Source: Adineta steineri (lineage: Eukaryota > Rotifera > Eurotatoria > Adinetida > Adinetidae). From it: 64,000 nt of DNA. Under the pieces are notes generated by a model that made no database searches, was not told where the DNA came from, and saw only the letters and a list, made by a program, of their open reading frames with translations. This document shows, piece by piece, positions 11,859 through 23,905 of this stretch (the first letter of the stretch is position 1; the number at the start of each line of letters is the position of its first letter). The stretch is taken from the NCBI GenBank assembly GCA_905250115.1, contig CAJNOI010000001.1, positions 1,428,977-1,492,976 of the forward strand, written 5' to 3'. The position numbers and the translations under genes are program-made.

Positions 11859-13990
11859 ATGGCACCTCATACACATTCACATTCTCATTCACATGGCGAA
11901 GCGAGTTCATTTTTACATGCTTCAAAAACTTGCCGGTTAGGAATGGTATTAGGCCTTACAATCGGCTTTTTCTTTGTTGAACTTATTTGTGGTTATATGC
12001 TTCATTCAGTGGCTATTGTTGCTGATGCAATTCATATGCTTAGTGATAGTGGTGCACTTATTATTGCTATGGTCTCTGTCCGAGTATGTTTTTCCAGAAT
12101 ATTTAATTGAATAAAATTTTAATTTTTTTTTGTTTTAAAAGATTTCTAAACGAAAATCAGCTAAAAATACATTCGGGTATAATATTTCATAAATTTTTAA
12201 TTCAAGAATGAAATTTAACCGTTTTTTTTTCTTTAAATTTAGTTGGGTACGAGCACAAGAATTAGGTGCTATGGTTAATTGTATATTATTGATGTCTCTT
12301 TGTTTTACTATTCTTGTTCAAGCTATAAAACGTTTAATAGAAATAGAACCAGTTGAACGATCGAAATTAAATTTATATATTCTTGTTGGTGTCATTGGAT
12401 TAGCAATTAATATACTAGCATTGATTATTCTCGGAGGTTTGTAGTTTTCTCTTCTTATTTGAATTATTTAAATAATGAATAATTTCGTTTGTTAGGTGAT
12501 ATGGCTCATGGACATTCGCATGGCGGGGGTGGTAAGAAATCAAAGGCGAAAAAAGATGAAGATAGTGTTGAAATGGGTGATAGTGAACATTTATGTGCAG
12601 ATGAAAATCATGGACATTCACATGGTCATTCACATGGTCCTGTGACAGTTACGTTAGATAGTACTAAGATGACAAATGGTGATACAAAAATTGAAATTAA
12701 GAAAAAGAAAGGATGTAAGAAGAAATTTAAAAGATAAAAAAAGAAGAAGAACAAGAACTAATTTTTTTCTCTTAAAATCTAGTGGACGGCGGTCAGATGA
12801 ATATTCGCGGTGCTTTTCTTCATGTACTTAATGATGCTCTTGGTTCAGTAATTGTTGTTCTTGCTGGTTTAGCTATGAAACAATGGCCAGAAAAACGTTG
12901 GGTTAATTATATTGATCCAGCTGCTAGTTTACTTATGATTTCAATGATTGTTGTATTTACTATTCCATTATGTAAATAAACTATTCTTTAAAAAAATCAA
13001 TATTACATGAATATATATTTATTTAATTTTAGTACGTGAATCAGCATTAGTTCTTTTACAAACAGCACCTATGCATATTGAAGTTGCTGATTTACAAAAA
13101 CGTCTTGTCGAACAAGTAAGTAATTGAATTGAGTATTAATCCCCGAAAAAAACAAAAATTATTTTCAGGTACCTGGTGTTCTTGCTGTACATGAATTTCA
13201 TGTTTGGCAATTAAGTGGTTCAAAAATAATAGCATCTGCACATATACGTTGTCATAATTTAAGTGACTATATGGCTATAGCAGAACAAGTTAAAGAATTC
13301 TTTCATCAAGAAGGTATTCATTCAACAACTATTCAACCAGAATTTATTGATGTTTGTATTTCAAAAAACAACAAAACAAAAATTTTTTGTTCTTTAAATT
13401 TATTTTCTAGCAAGAAGTCATTACTGGAACAGTTGGTGATAAAGATTGTATTCTTGAATGTCTTAAAGATTGTAGCATGAATACGTAAGTAACATACATG
13501 AAAATATACTTATTTTCTCTAATAAAAACGTCTTAATACTATAGTATGCATCCGATTGACATACGAGGTTAATGTACCGTAAAAAACATTATTTGAAGAA
13601 ACTTATTCTTTTCTGTTTTATCATAAAATATAAAGTTTTCTTTAACAGAAAGAAAAAAAGAATATTCACTATTTGATTGATGAGACAACTCGCAGAAATT
13701 TATCTACAATAAAAATATGACTAGTTGTGTGTCTAGATAATAATTATACATATATATATATTTAATATAGATGTTGTGGTCAAGAATCAAGTTATGTTAA
13801 ACAACGTGCAATTCGAAATAGTGGCAATAATAGTGAAACAGGTTTGTATTTATATTTTTGTCCTAACATTTTTATTAATTTTAATATTTTTGTTTTAGTT
13901 GAAGATGTTGTTCCACGTTCACAAAAACAAATACTTATACCTTCAATTGAAATAATAAGTCCAACACGTTCGAATAGTTATGTTGAGTGA
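11859..13990 (+). CDS. SLC30A1-like: Zinc transporter, SLC30A (ZnT1-like) cation diffusion facilitator
   Basis: Ten exons: 11859-12083, 12142-12176, 12243-12436, 12496-12714, 12783-12971, 13033-13115, 13169-13351, 13411-13484, 13771-13841, 13899-13990; 454 residues. ZnT proteins exchange Zn2+ for H+ to move zinc out of the cytosol. The transport-site residues are visible: HMLSD in TM2 and HVLND in TM5 (HxxxD in both). The family signature NTFGWVRAQELGAMVNC lies across the exon 2/3 join. A His-rich cytosolic loop between TM4 and TM5 carries HGHSHGG and HGHSHGHSHG, and the N-terminus has HTHSHSHSHG. The C-terminal ferredoxin-like domain includes VHEFHVWQLSGSKI. The tail (DCSMNTCCGQ) is cysteine-rich as in ZnT1. 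Length and loop favour the plasma-membrane ZnT1 group over vesicular ZnT2/3/8. The 286-nt intron 8 is the only long one. Confidence 0.92.
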
Positions 13991-16900
13991 TATTATTTTT
14001 GAAAAACAAATTATTAACAATCGAAATCCTTTCTTTTTTCTTTTTTGTCAAATATATTCGTTTTGCTTATTTCTATATTTGCTAATACAAGTTTTCTTTT
14101 TTTATAATGTTAATTAATTATCAATTATCCGTGTGTTACACACAGTGAATATTTCATAAGTAGAGTTTAAAATTTACATAAGACAAATTCTAAAAGATTA
14201 TAGAGATCTGAAAGGTGTGCATGTTCAGTGATTTCATCCCTTTATTTTCCATCCATAATTTTCACCCATATGTCCTTCTATTTCTTTCTTTCTTTCTGTT
14301 GTTATATGTAACTTAAATTTTCGTATATCAATATTTATCTTTCTGTAATAGTTTTATTTCTATTTAATCTTCAAATTTTCTTTTTCTTTTTCTATTCTAA
14401 TTACTTCATCATAGTTGTTAAAACAATAATGAAGAAAATATTAACATAGTCTGATTTTTTTTTCATCTTGAATACAGAAAGTTTATGTAAAATTTAGAAA
14501 TACATTATTAATAAAAATAGTTACTTAATATAAATTTGATTTGATGATGTTGAAAAAGACGATTTTATTATGAATATATAGAAGAAGAAATTTTCTTTCC
14601 CGGTATAATCATTCGTCCATCTATAAAAGATTCTTCAAGCGAATAATTTTATTAATCTAGTCTTAAATAATCTTTGTTTCTTTCATCAATAATATCCTTG
14701 ATTGATAGATGATATCAATATCTTTTCGTAGGATTTAATATTACAAAAATTTTTGCGTTTTCTTTTTTTTCCTCTAATATCAGATGATAAATGATTGCTT
14801 TATGGATCAATGATTTTGACATATATTGTTATGTTTCTGTTAGTTAACCTTCAAACAATGAAAAATAATGGTTTAGTAGTTGATGACGTTCATGAATTAA
14901 ATACAAAACAAAACAAAAATATCAATAAATCTTTTTTATTATTAACAACAATGGTTCGATGAAATCTTGCTATGATTTTAGCACTAGTCAAATACTCAAA
15001 ATTTTCATTTATTTTTAATAATACGAAGAAATCTTGAATAATTTTATTCATGTTCTTTCAATCTTTTAGGCATGATTATGACCTATTAATTACATAGACA
15101 TAGTATAAAGAACAAAAATAGTAGATTTACATTTGATAATAAATTATTAAATAGGCAAATCTGACTGATCGTCTTCTTGTTCGAAATAATATTTTTACGA
15201 TATTATGTATTGTATCATATGAATATCATAATATTCAAAAAAAATATTTTTTTTCCAAATCGATGACTCGATAAATCACCATATATTTTGTCAATAATCT
15301 ATAATATCAAGCATAATTCGTTTATCCGGTAATTTCGTTTTTCTTCTGGTGATTAATGAAAACGAATCGATTAGAAACGACAGGTACTCATATACATATA
15401 CACATATATATGATATACGTTATATAGTAACGAATAACAGAGAAGGGAAGGCTTATATATGCATATATTATATACCTATATGTAAAGCATGTCTTATGAT
15501 ACATCCAAATAAAGTAAGCAAAACAGGTGATAATGCATATGTTTTGTTGAATAAACGAGAAAAGTAAATTCATCTCTATTATGTTCTTTCAATTCTTTCT
15601 TTTCTTTTCTTTACATGTTCTTTATTTGGCATATACTATTTAGTAATTACGAATTTGTACATTCTTTCATATATTTCTATATCTATTCATTCAAATATTG
15701 GAAAATGTCATTATTATTTTGATGATTCTTTTATCTTTTACAGTCATTTACTATTTCGTCTATATATATATATATATATATATTTGTGTGTGTATACATA
15801 TCGTTTTTTTTCTCTCTTCTTTTCTATTTCTTTCTTTGAATATAAAATAACACATCGAACAGAGTCTTCCGATAGTCGATGGAAGAATCATATGATGATA
15901 CATTGAAATGGAGAAGAACCACAGTACACCTATTCATCTTCCTTCTTCTTCTTCTTCTTTTTTCGTTGAATCAACTAAAGAAATAAAGGTAGATTGATGT
16001 TTGATAGTGATAAATAACGAATATTGTTATTTATTGAATAACAACTAGACAACAGATTAAAAAAAAAGGCCCCAAAAATCATTAATATCATATTTTTCAA
16101 TTAAAACTCTCATGTCATGATCCATTTCATGTCATTCCTTTTTTTTATCTATTCTTTCCTAAATATATGTATTTAGTTTATCAAACTATTCTGATCACTA
16201 CTCATTTCCAATCTAATCAATCATACAATGTAAATCGCTTTTTTCTCTTCTCCTATATATAATACAACTTTAGAACGAGGTAAGTTATCGTCCAACTAGA
16301 GAAGCAAAAAAGAAAAACGGAAAAAGATTTTCATACGATTGAGGATAGAATTAACAATAATGATTGTTTGCTGAATTTTTCTTTTTGCTTTGCTAGTTGT
16401 ATACGCCTTCTATGATACGGATTTTCTCGTCAACGTTCATTCAACTCTGCTTCTTTCTTTTCTCTCTATTTCTTCTTCATTCGGATCACAAGATAAAATA
16501 AGCGAGAGAAAGAAAACTGTGTGTACTCGCCATGATAATTCAGACTAACGTTAGACACATATTCTCATGGACGTTTCTTGTGCGCATAAAGAAATCCGAG
16601 AATAGCAAGAAGACTATGAAAGTATTCTCATATTCTCCAAAAAAATAGATACAGATTGAACGTTTATATGAGAGAAAAAAAGAAAAATACGATTCATATT
16701 ATGAATGATATGGAAAAAGAGTTTTTCTGCATTCTTTTTTTTTCTTCTCTTTTTCCTTCTGCTTTGACTTGGTCGTATTTCTTTTTTTGGTGAACGTGTC
16801 TTGATTATTGTGCGAAGGGGTTTGCCGCTTTTCCCTATCCATCGTGTCTTCATTTTTTTTTATATTGCCTAAAGGCAACTATATATCTTTCTACTTATCT

Positions 16901-17430
16901 ACTTTGAATAGAACTGTTCGTTCCTTTTTTTCCAATCATATTATAGTGATACGATTCATGTATATTCTTAGTAAGAAACTTATATTTTATCTTCATATCA
17001 TTATATTAGAAATGATCCATAAATTCTATGATTGCATATATATATACATAGATATATAAATATGTGACAAGAATTATTAAGTATTGGACATTTCTATTGA
17101 TTCTTATAAAATCTCTTACTGATTTTTTAAGTCATTCAGTATATACATATGTATACATATATGTGTATATATATATATATATATTCAAATGACATATGAA
17201 ATCTTTTTTTCTTCTTTCTTTCATCACTTTCGTTTTCTACATACATCTACCCATACACCAAACAAACAAAATCACATAGGACTTTCACTGTTTTATGCGC
17301 GTATAAAGTATTCGCGATAGAGAATAAAATAAACTTTTCTTTTCTTTCTTCATTCATTTATATTTCATTTTTAGAAGAAGTTTTTTTCTTCTTCTTTTTT
17401 TTTTCTCTTACAGAAATATAAATCGACAAG
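13991..17430. other. Intergenic spacer, 3.4 kb
   Basis: AT-rich spacer with no supportable gene. It contains microsatellites and T/C-rich runs toward the right end, where the 5' region of the next gene lies. A clear acceptor (T/C run ending ACAG, about 17397-17413) sits 17 nt upstream of ATG 17431 and suggests a spliced 5'UTR or trans-splicing for that gene. Confidence 0.55.
15761..15783. repeat. (TA)n microsatellite
   Basis: An uninterrupted TA run of about 11 units in the spacer; likely length-polymorphic. Confidence 0.85.
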
Positions 17431-19514
17431 ATGTTGATGCCATCTCAGTCACCATCATCGACGATCACTATTCAAACATTACCTTCAGATCAGCAACAGC
17501 AACAGCAGCAAAAAGAATACGTCGATACATTAAACAATCAAAAGAACACTACAGTTATAAAGTTTCGACAAGAAAAATCAATGGAATTTGATGATGATTC
17601 AAGATTCATTAGTAATATCAATGATGATATCAATAATAATCATTCAACATTTGATACAACAGATGAAATGATTAAATTAGAATCAAATAATTCATCATCA
17701 ATATCAAGTATAGATGATGATCGACATTTAACAATACAGATACCATCATCACCACAACAACAGATATCAAGTCCAAGTAAGAAAAAAATTTCTTTCATTT
17801 ACTGAATATATAAAAAAATATTCTTATTAGTATTTAATATGCAAATGGAACAAACAACAACAACAACAATTCCTTCCAATCGTCGATCTATTCGACCATC
17901 ATCAACTCGTAAAATAGTTGGTGATAATGTACAAATTTCATCAGTCAACATGTCTGAACCTGATCCAAATGTATTTCTAATATCATCTGATACAAATTCT
18001 CATAATACAATACGAAAAACAAAACATGATGTTAAACGTTTTGTTATGTATATAGATGAACAATTCGGTGAACAAAAACCTTTACAAACTTTATCAGCTG
18101 AATCATTATGTAAATATTTAAAACATTATTTTGAAAATACAAAAAAATTCGATGGTACACAATATGAACCAGATACATTAAGGAGTTTTTTATTGAGTAT
18201 TGAACGTTATTTAAAAAGTAAAAATTATGAATTTAATCTCATGGAATCACCATTATTTCAAACATGTAGACAAATTATTATAAATAAACGTGAACAATGG
18301 AAAAAAATGGGTGGTGGAAATCATTCAAATAATCATCATCAATCAAAATCATTATTAACATCATTAAATATAAAAAATTTAACAATATTTGATCGAACAA
18401 AACCTGATTGTTTATTACTTGAAATTTATGTTCATTTAACTAAACTTTGTCATGATAAAATTGCATCTATTGTACAATTATTTTGGAGTGATATTGAATT
18501 AATTGATGATCAATATCTTGTATATCAACATCAAAAAACAGAAAATCAAACAATAAGGTTTAATAAATATATTGAATTAATTAATAATAGGAAAATTTTT
18601 TTTTTTATTATTTTTAGATTGTATGCAACACCAAATCAACCATCAACATGTCCTGTACAAGCTTATCGTCTTTATGCAATACATCGACCACCACAATGCA
18701 ATACACCACAATCACCATTTTTTCTTACGCCACGTGTTTCAAATGTTCATCATATATGGTAGAAATAATTCTATCATTATATTTCATAATAATAAATATA
18801 TTTCTTTTTTGTTTGTTCAGGTATAAGACAACAGCAGTTGGTAAAAATCTTGAACAAATACTTCAAAATGCTATTCAACGTAATATTTCTCCAGAACAAT
18901 CATCCGTCTCATCTTCCATTTCAAATTTCAAAATTCTTGAACATTCATCACCATCATCATCGTCAATTCTAAATGATTCATTATCTCCAACATTAATTCA
19001 TAATGGAAAACGAAATGAATCAAGTACATCATCACCTAGTTTATTAACATCATTAAAACGTATACATTCATCAATATCTTCAGTACAACCATTAAATTTA
19101 TCTGTTACAGCACCCACTACACTTATAGAAGATGATAGTGGTACAGCATCATCATCTCCAACAAATTCAATATCAAATGATATTATTCCATCATCTTCCT
19201 TAAATATGAAATTATCATCAGTTGCTGATATATTTCAAAAACAATCATTATCACCAATAATTAATCCCGTTTGGGATGAAAGTGTTACTGATATATTATT
19301 AACTGTTGCAAAACAACGTGATACACGTGTAGTTAAAATAAATATTCTTCGAACATATTTAGAAGAAAAATTAGGTGTAGTAGAATTTTTATGTCTTTAT
19401 CGTGGTTTTAAATCTGAACCAAAATTAACATTTCATGGGACACCATGGGAACATTATCAACGTTTTTTACCTGTTCTTTTTACATTACTTGCACTTGACA
19501 ATACGGCTGTTTAA
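17431..19514 (+). CDS. QRICH1/KIAA1958-like protein with Crypton-derived (DUF3504-type) domain
   Basis: Four exons: 17431-17776, 17831-18557, 18618-18758, 18821-19514; 635 residues. The N-terminal about 150 residues are poly-Q and Ser/Asp-rich. Next comes a block like the N-terminal half of the tyrosine-recombinase-derived domain of QRICH1, KIAA1958 and ZMYM2/3/4: KHDVKRFVMYIDEQFGEQKP, then DGTQYEPDTLRSFLLSIERY, then the second half with CPVQAYRLYAIHRPP and YKTTAVGKNLEQILQNA. Such proteins are transcriptional or chromatin regulators domesticated from Crypton transposons. Catalytic recombinase residues are not evident, as expected of a host gene. A Ser-rich linker holds PLNLS, a CtBP-type ligand. 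The tail (RTYLEEKLGVVEFLCLYRGF) is a folded-looking module I cannot name. Intron 2 is 60 nt, in frame and stop-free. Confidence 0.75.
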
Positions 19515-20552
19515 GCAATGTCGTTGTTTTTTTAGTTTTTTCTTCTTTTTTTTTTGTTTGTTTTTATCAATCAAGAATTTAAATTTGTTTGTTTGTTTGT
19601 ATATCTCAAATATGTCATAGAAAGAAAAAGATAAAAAAGAAAAGCTAAAATTATAAAAATTTTGTTTTAATATGCCGCCTTGGGATCAATATTTTTTCTA
19701 TATGTTTTTATTGATAGTAAAGAAATAAAACAACGATCATCAATTTGATATCTTAGCAACAGACTAAAGAGTCCTTTTAAAATAAAAAAGAATAAATACT
19801 TCTTTTTTTGTCTAGTCATTCTAACAATAATATTTTTTCAATCTTAATGGAAATTCCAGAATGAATTTTTCTCTGAAAATATTATATAGATCAAACTTCA
19901 TAAAACAAAGAATATCGTATTTATGTTTTCATACATATTCGTCACTTGTACAAAACCAATAGAAATTTATCTTTTGTAGTTAAATGATATATTTTTCCCT
20001 CTATATATAAATCATTTTCAGATTAGAATAATTTAATATATACAAATTATTTTCACCTTAACTATTAATCGTTAACTTTTTCCGGATTGACACAATTTTA
20101 TAGAAAATTGATTATTGATTGTTACTTCTGAAAGTTATACAAATATAAATCAACCTATCCTTCATTTAGAAGACAATTTGAAATATATGATGCATTGTTT
20201 AACACATATGCCCATTTGTTTTTTTTTAAATAGCAATCCAGAACAGCAAAACGCACGAATAAGAAGAATAACGAAAAAAAAAACCTGCACACCTAGCCAT
20301 TCGTTATACATACAAAATAGAAAACACATCAATAATAGCAATAAATCAAACAAACAAACAAAAAAAAAACCACGTTAGTTATAGTCTAATTTAAAGGAAA
20401 ACAATCGATCAGATCCAATCCAATACAAGAAAAGATGTGATTGAAATGCTGAAAAACAGGTTATATATAGCATGAATAAAATACATCAATTTTTGTTCGA
20501 AATTTCTTTTGTTCAACTTGCACACACTGTACATAGCAAAAGAAAGACATAA
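19515..20552. other. Intergenic region between convergent genes
   Basis: The 3' flanks of two converging genes. Extremely A/T-rich with A-runs; short frames here resemble neither strand's genes. No RNA gene seen. Confidence 0.55.
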
Positions 20553-23461
20553 TCATCGTACAAGTGATTTGGTCATCATCACTGGATGTCCAACATTAGC
20601 ACGAACAGGCGTATCTCGTACAGATTCCACTCTAAATAAAATTAAAAAAAAAGAGAATTTTATTATTACTTTTCTTGAACAAAAAAATAGCAAAAAACAT
20701 ATTAATCTATGTTAACAATATTAAAGAGTTACACGATTTTGTTCGTGATATCAATTAGTTCATACAAACAAAAGGTGTACTAATTAGTTTAGTTTATATA
20801 ATTAATATTAAATAAAGCAATCTCTATAACTCACGAAGAATGACTAAAAATATTTTTGATGATATAAAAAATTTTTCTTTCCGCAAAATAATTTTACCTT
20901 GAACAATCATAACTTGATAATGAATTTATTGATTGTTGTTTAGCTCTTTGTTTTGATTTACGACGTTGAAGAAATGAAAGCTTTTTTGATGTTGGTACTG
21001 ATGTCGATAAATTATTACGATTATCACCAATATAATTATGTGTACCTAAATTAAATAAATTTTTAATTAAAAAAGAAAAAGGCAAAAATAATTTACCATT
21101 TTCAAATTCACCTAAAGCATCTGCTCTAGCTGAATGGGCTTTCTTTTTTGAACTTGAACGAAATAAATTTTTAAATGATTGAGATATTGAACGACTTCGA
21201 CGAATTGGTGCTGGATCCATTGTACTCGATAGAAAATAATCTAAATAAATAAATAAATAAAAATATGAATATTGTAAGAAAAGCTTTTGGATTATATATT
21301 TATATATATATATATAGCTAAGTCATGCATAATAATATGAGTTATGGATGCATAAACATACCGGGATGTGGATCGGAGAAAGCTGTATATAGTTTTTAGT
21401 TTTCATTTTATATATAAATAAAATAATAATGTATATATCTTACCTGATGATAAACTGTGTGATGTTATATTTGTTTGTGGTGATTGAAGAGAATTGTTTA
21501 ATTGTGTAATACTACTTGCTTGTGAACTCATATTTGTATCATATTTATTTTTACTATGATGTTTTCGTCGAGGTAATGTTAAATGTTTAAGTGAACTCAT
21601 GAATGATTTTGATTTTTGAGGTTTATCACCTGTATGACCATTACCATCACGTGGTGTTAAAGATATTGATGGTGAAAATGGTGTACTAGTTGGATGAGGA
21701 GCAACAGATCGAGGAAGTGTTGATGAATAATCACGTTCCTTAAACAAATAATATAGTCATAAAAGTCTATTATTTCAGTTAACCTGGTGATTCATGAGAG
21801 AATTTATTAAAGATTCAATTACAATGTAAATCTGAGCGTGAGAAAATATGTGATCTTTAATAAACTGTAGATTGTCTGAAAAAAATTTCCTGTTCTTAGA
21901 TTACTCATTTTCCGACAACATTATCGTCGCGCGTATGATAACGTAAGAGTGCAGAAGTCTTTGTGAATTATTCACGGTTTTTTAGAATCTATATGATACA
22001 CATGATTTTAACTTAAAACCATTTAAATATTTTATTGATTACCTTGATCAAGTGACCCGAATTTCATGTTTAGTGACCGTATCTATCAATTAAGATTCTT
22101 CAATGTGATATTATTTTCTATAACTATTCATCTGTCAAGGTCTTTCCTAGATGACTCAAGATATTTTTGTTACAAAATCTCATTAATATTTGTTTTAGAC
22201 TTGAGTGTATTTAAACTAAATTTTATGATTTATTCTTATTGATAAACATTTGTATGACTCATAGGTCAATATTTATGTGTCATCGAAAGATATTTATTTT
22301 TATCTATTCAACTTACATCATCATATAAACTTGATGATAAACCATAATGTTTTGTTAAATTTCCAGCATCATATGATGATGCTAAGAAATCATTTGTTGG
22401 TGATTGTTGATATCGTTGTGGATAATCATGTTCAATTTTATTTGCTTCTATTAAACAAAAAAATATATTTTAATAATAATTAAATTATATTTCACAAAAA
22501 AAAAGAACTAAAGTCTACCTCGGTCATTATATGTCCATGTTTGACTATCTGTTAGACTTTCAACATCATATCCATTGTTAGCTGTGATAAGAAAAAAAAA
22601 AGAAAACATATAGCGTGATGTATTAGATTAATTAGCATTCAAACATTGATTTATATAAAATGAGCTTACCAGCTAGTGCTTCTTCTTCAGTTAAAGTTGA
22701 AAACTAGAAGAAACAAAAAAAACAATGTTTTATCTTGTATATAGTTATTGATCAATTTTTGATTTATCTATTGAAATTCATTAAAAAACGATTTTATAAA
22801 TTACAAAAAAACGAAGTAAGGATAAATACATCGAAATAGTTTATGAAAGAAAAAATTTGCGTAAATGTCCTCGAGATTTCAAACGATCGCGTAATCGATT
22901 TGTATAATCTTGTTGTTTCCAATCATTTGATGTTTGTGATAAAAATGATGGTGCTTTAATTTCTATATTATTTGTAGGAGGATGTTCTAGTGAAGAAGAT
23001 TGCGTTCCCAATAGAGACTGTGGTTTATGATGTCTTACACTACTATTAACTAATGTTGTTTCAAAAAGTGATAATGAACGATTGGTAAAATGTGATGGTG
23101 ATTGAACTGTAAAGCCTGTTGATTCCATTGGTGTTAATGGAATACTAGTAGATACTGGAGTTTTTATTGATAATTTTCTTTCTAACGGTGGTAATTGAGG
23201 AGGCGTAGATAAATTTAATGGTTCAGTTTTTTCTATCTGATTATCATCGAGTGAAGTTGATGATATTTGCGTATTAGTTTGTGATGGTAGTTTAGTTAAA
23301 TCTGAACAAGAATTAGATTTAATTGGTTGTAAAGTAGGTAAATGTGGTTGATTTTGTCGTTGATTATTTCGAATATGTCCATTTTTAGAACGTATTTCTG
23401 GACTTGTACATAAATCCAAAAAAATCCTATTTAAATTCGTTTCGCTACGACTACGAACCAT
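20553..23461 (-). CDS. Unrecognised 438-residue basic, Ser-rich protein, eight exons
   Basis: Exons (5' to 3'): 23461-23039, 22703-22670, 22581-22519, 22447-22317, 21738-21444, 21240-21097, 21045-20898, 20631-20553; 1317 nt with all junction phases matching. The protein begins MVRSRSETNLNRIFLDLC, carries EPLNLSTPP (a PxDLS-like CtBP ligand), a Tyr/Asp-rich middle (NNGYDVESLTDSQTWTYND), then three basic/Ser clusters: SKSFMSSLKHLTLPRRKHHS, RRSRSISQSFKNLFRSSSKK and SKKLSFLQRRKSKQRAKQQS. RSxS-type sites suggest phosphorylation and 14-3-3 binding. No TM, signal peptide or enzyme motif, so it is probably a disordered cytoplasmic or nuclear adaptor. If the first donor (GTAAGA at 23038) is not used, exon 1 stays open for about 66 more codons to a stop at 22841, giving a 206-residue form. 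Family not recognised. Confidence 0.68.
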
Positions 23462-23905
23462 TTATATATATCGTTGTATAATAATTACAGATATATATAT
23501 ATATATAAATATTCAAGTAAATAACAACCGATATAATATTTACACGTTTGTCACTCGCTTGGTTTCGTTTATAACAAAAAATAATGAAGAACGCAGTAAG
23601 CGACACGAAACAAGAGGGAGAGAGAAAAAAAATGTCATAAACTATCGTAGGTGTCGAAAAAGACATTGCTGACTCTGAATATACAGAACAAAAAGAAAAT
23701 GTAAAACGTGACAAATAAGATTAATAAAATGTTTTGTCAATAAAATGCATCCTTTTAAAACTGTTATTCTTACTATACGTTTTTTTAAAACGTAAAAGAC
23801 ATCGAATACATAATCACGTTTCGATTTATTACATCTACTATAGCGAAGAAAATCGTTCAAATGATACGGTCTGTATACGCCCATATACTGTAAAAATACG
23901 GCCCT
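23462..23905. other. Spacer between head-to-tail minus-strand genes
   Basis: 444 bp between the stop of the large C2 protein gene and the start of the 438-residue protein gene. A possible small exon of either gene cannot be excluded; the frame at 23642-23884 lacks coding bias. Confidence 0.45.

Noticed and set aside
15349..17059. Several 60-83-codon ORFs in the spacer after the zinc transporter
   Set aside because: Tyr/Ile/Phe-rich translations of TA and TTC microsatellites; no splice-linked partners or motifs.
23642..23884. 80-codon minus frame between the C2 protein and the 438-residue protein genes
   Set aside because: Could not be linked in phase to either gene; composition not coding-like.
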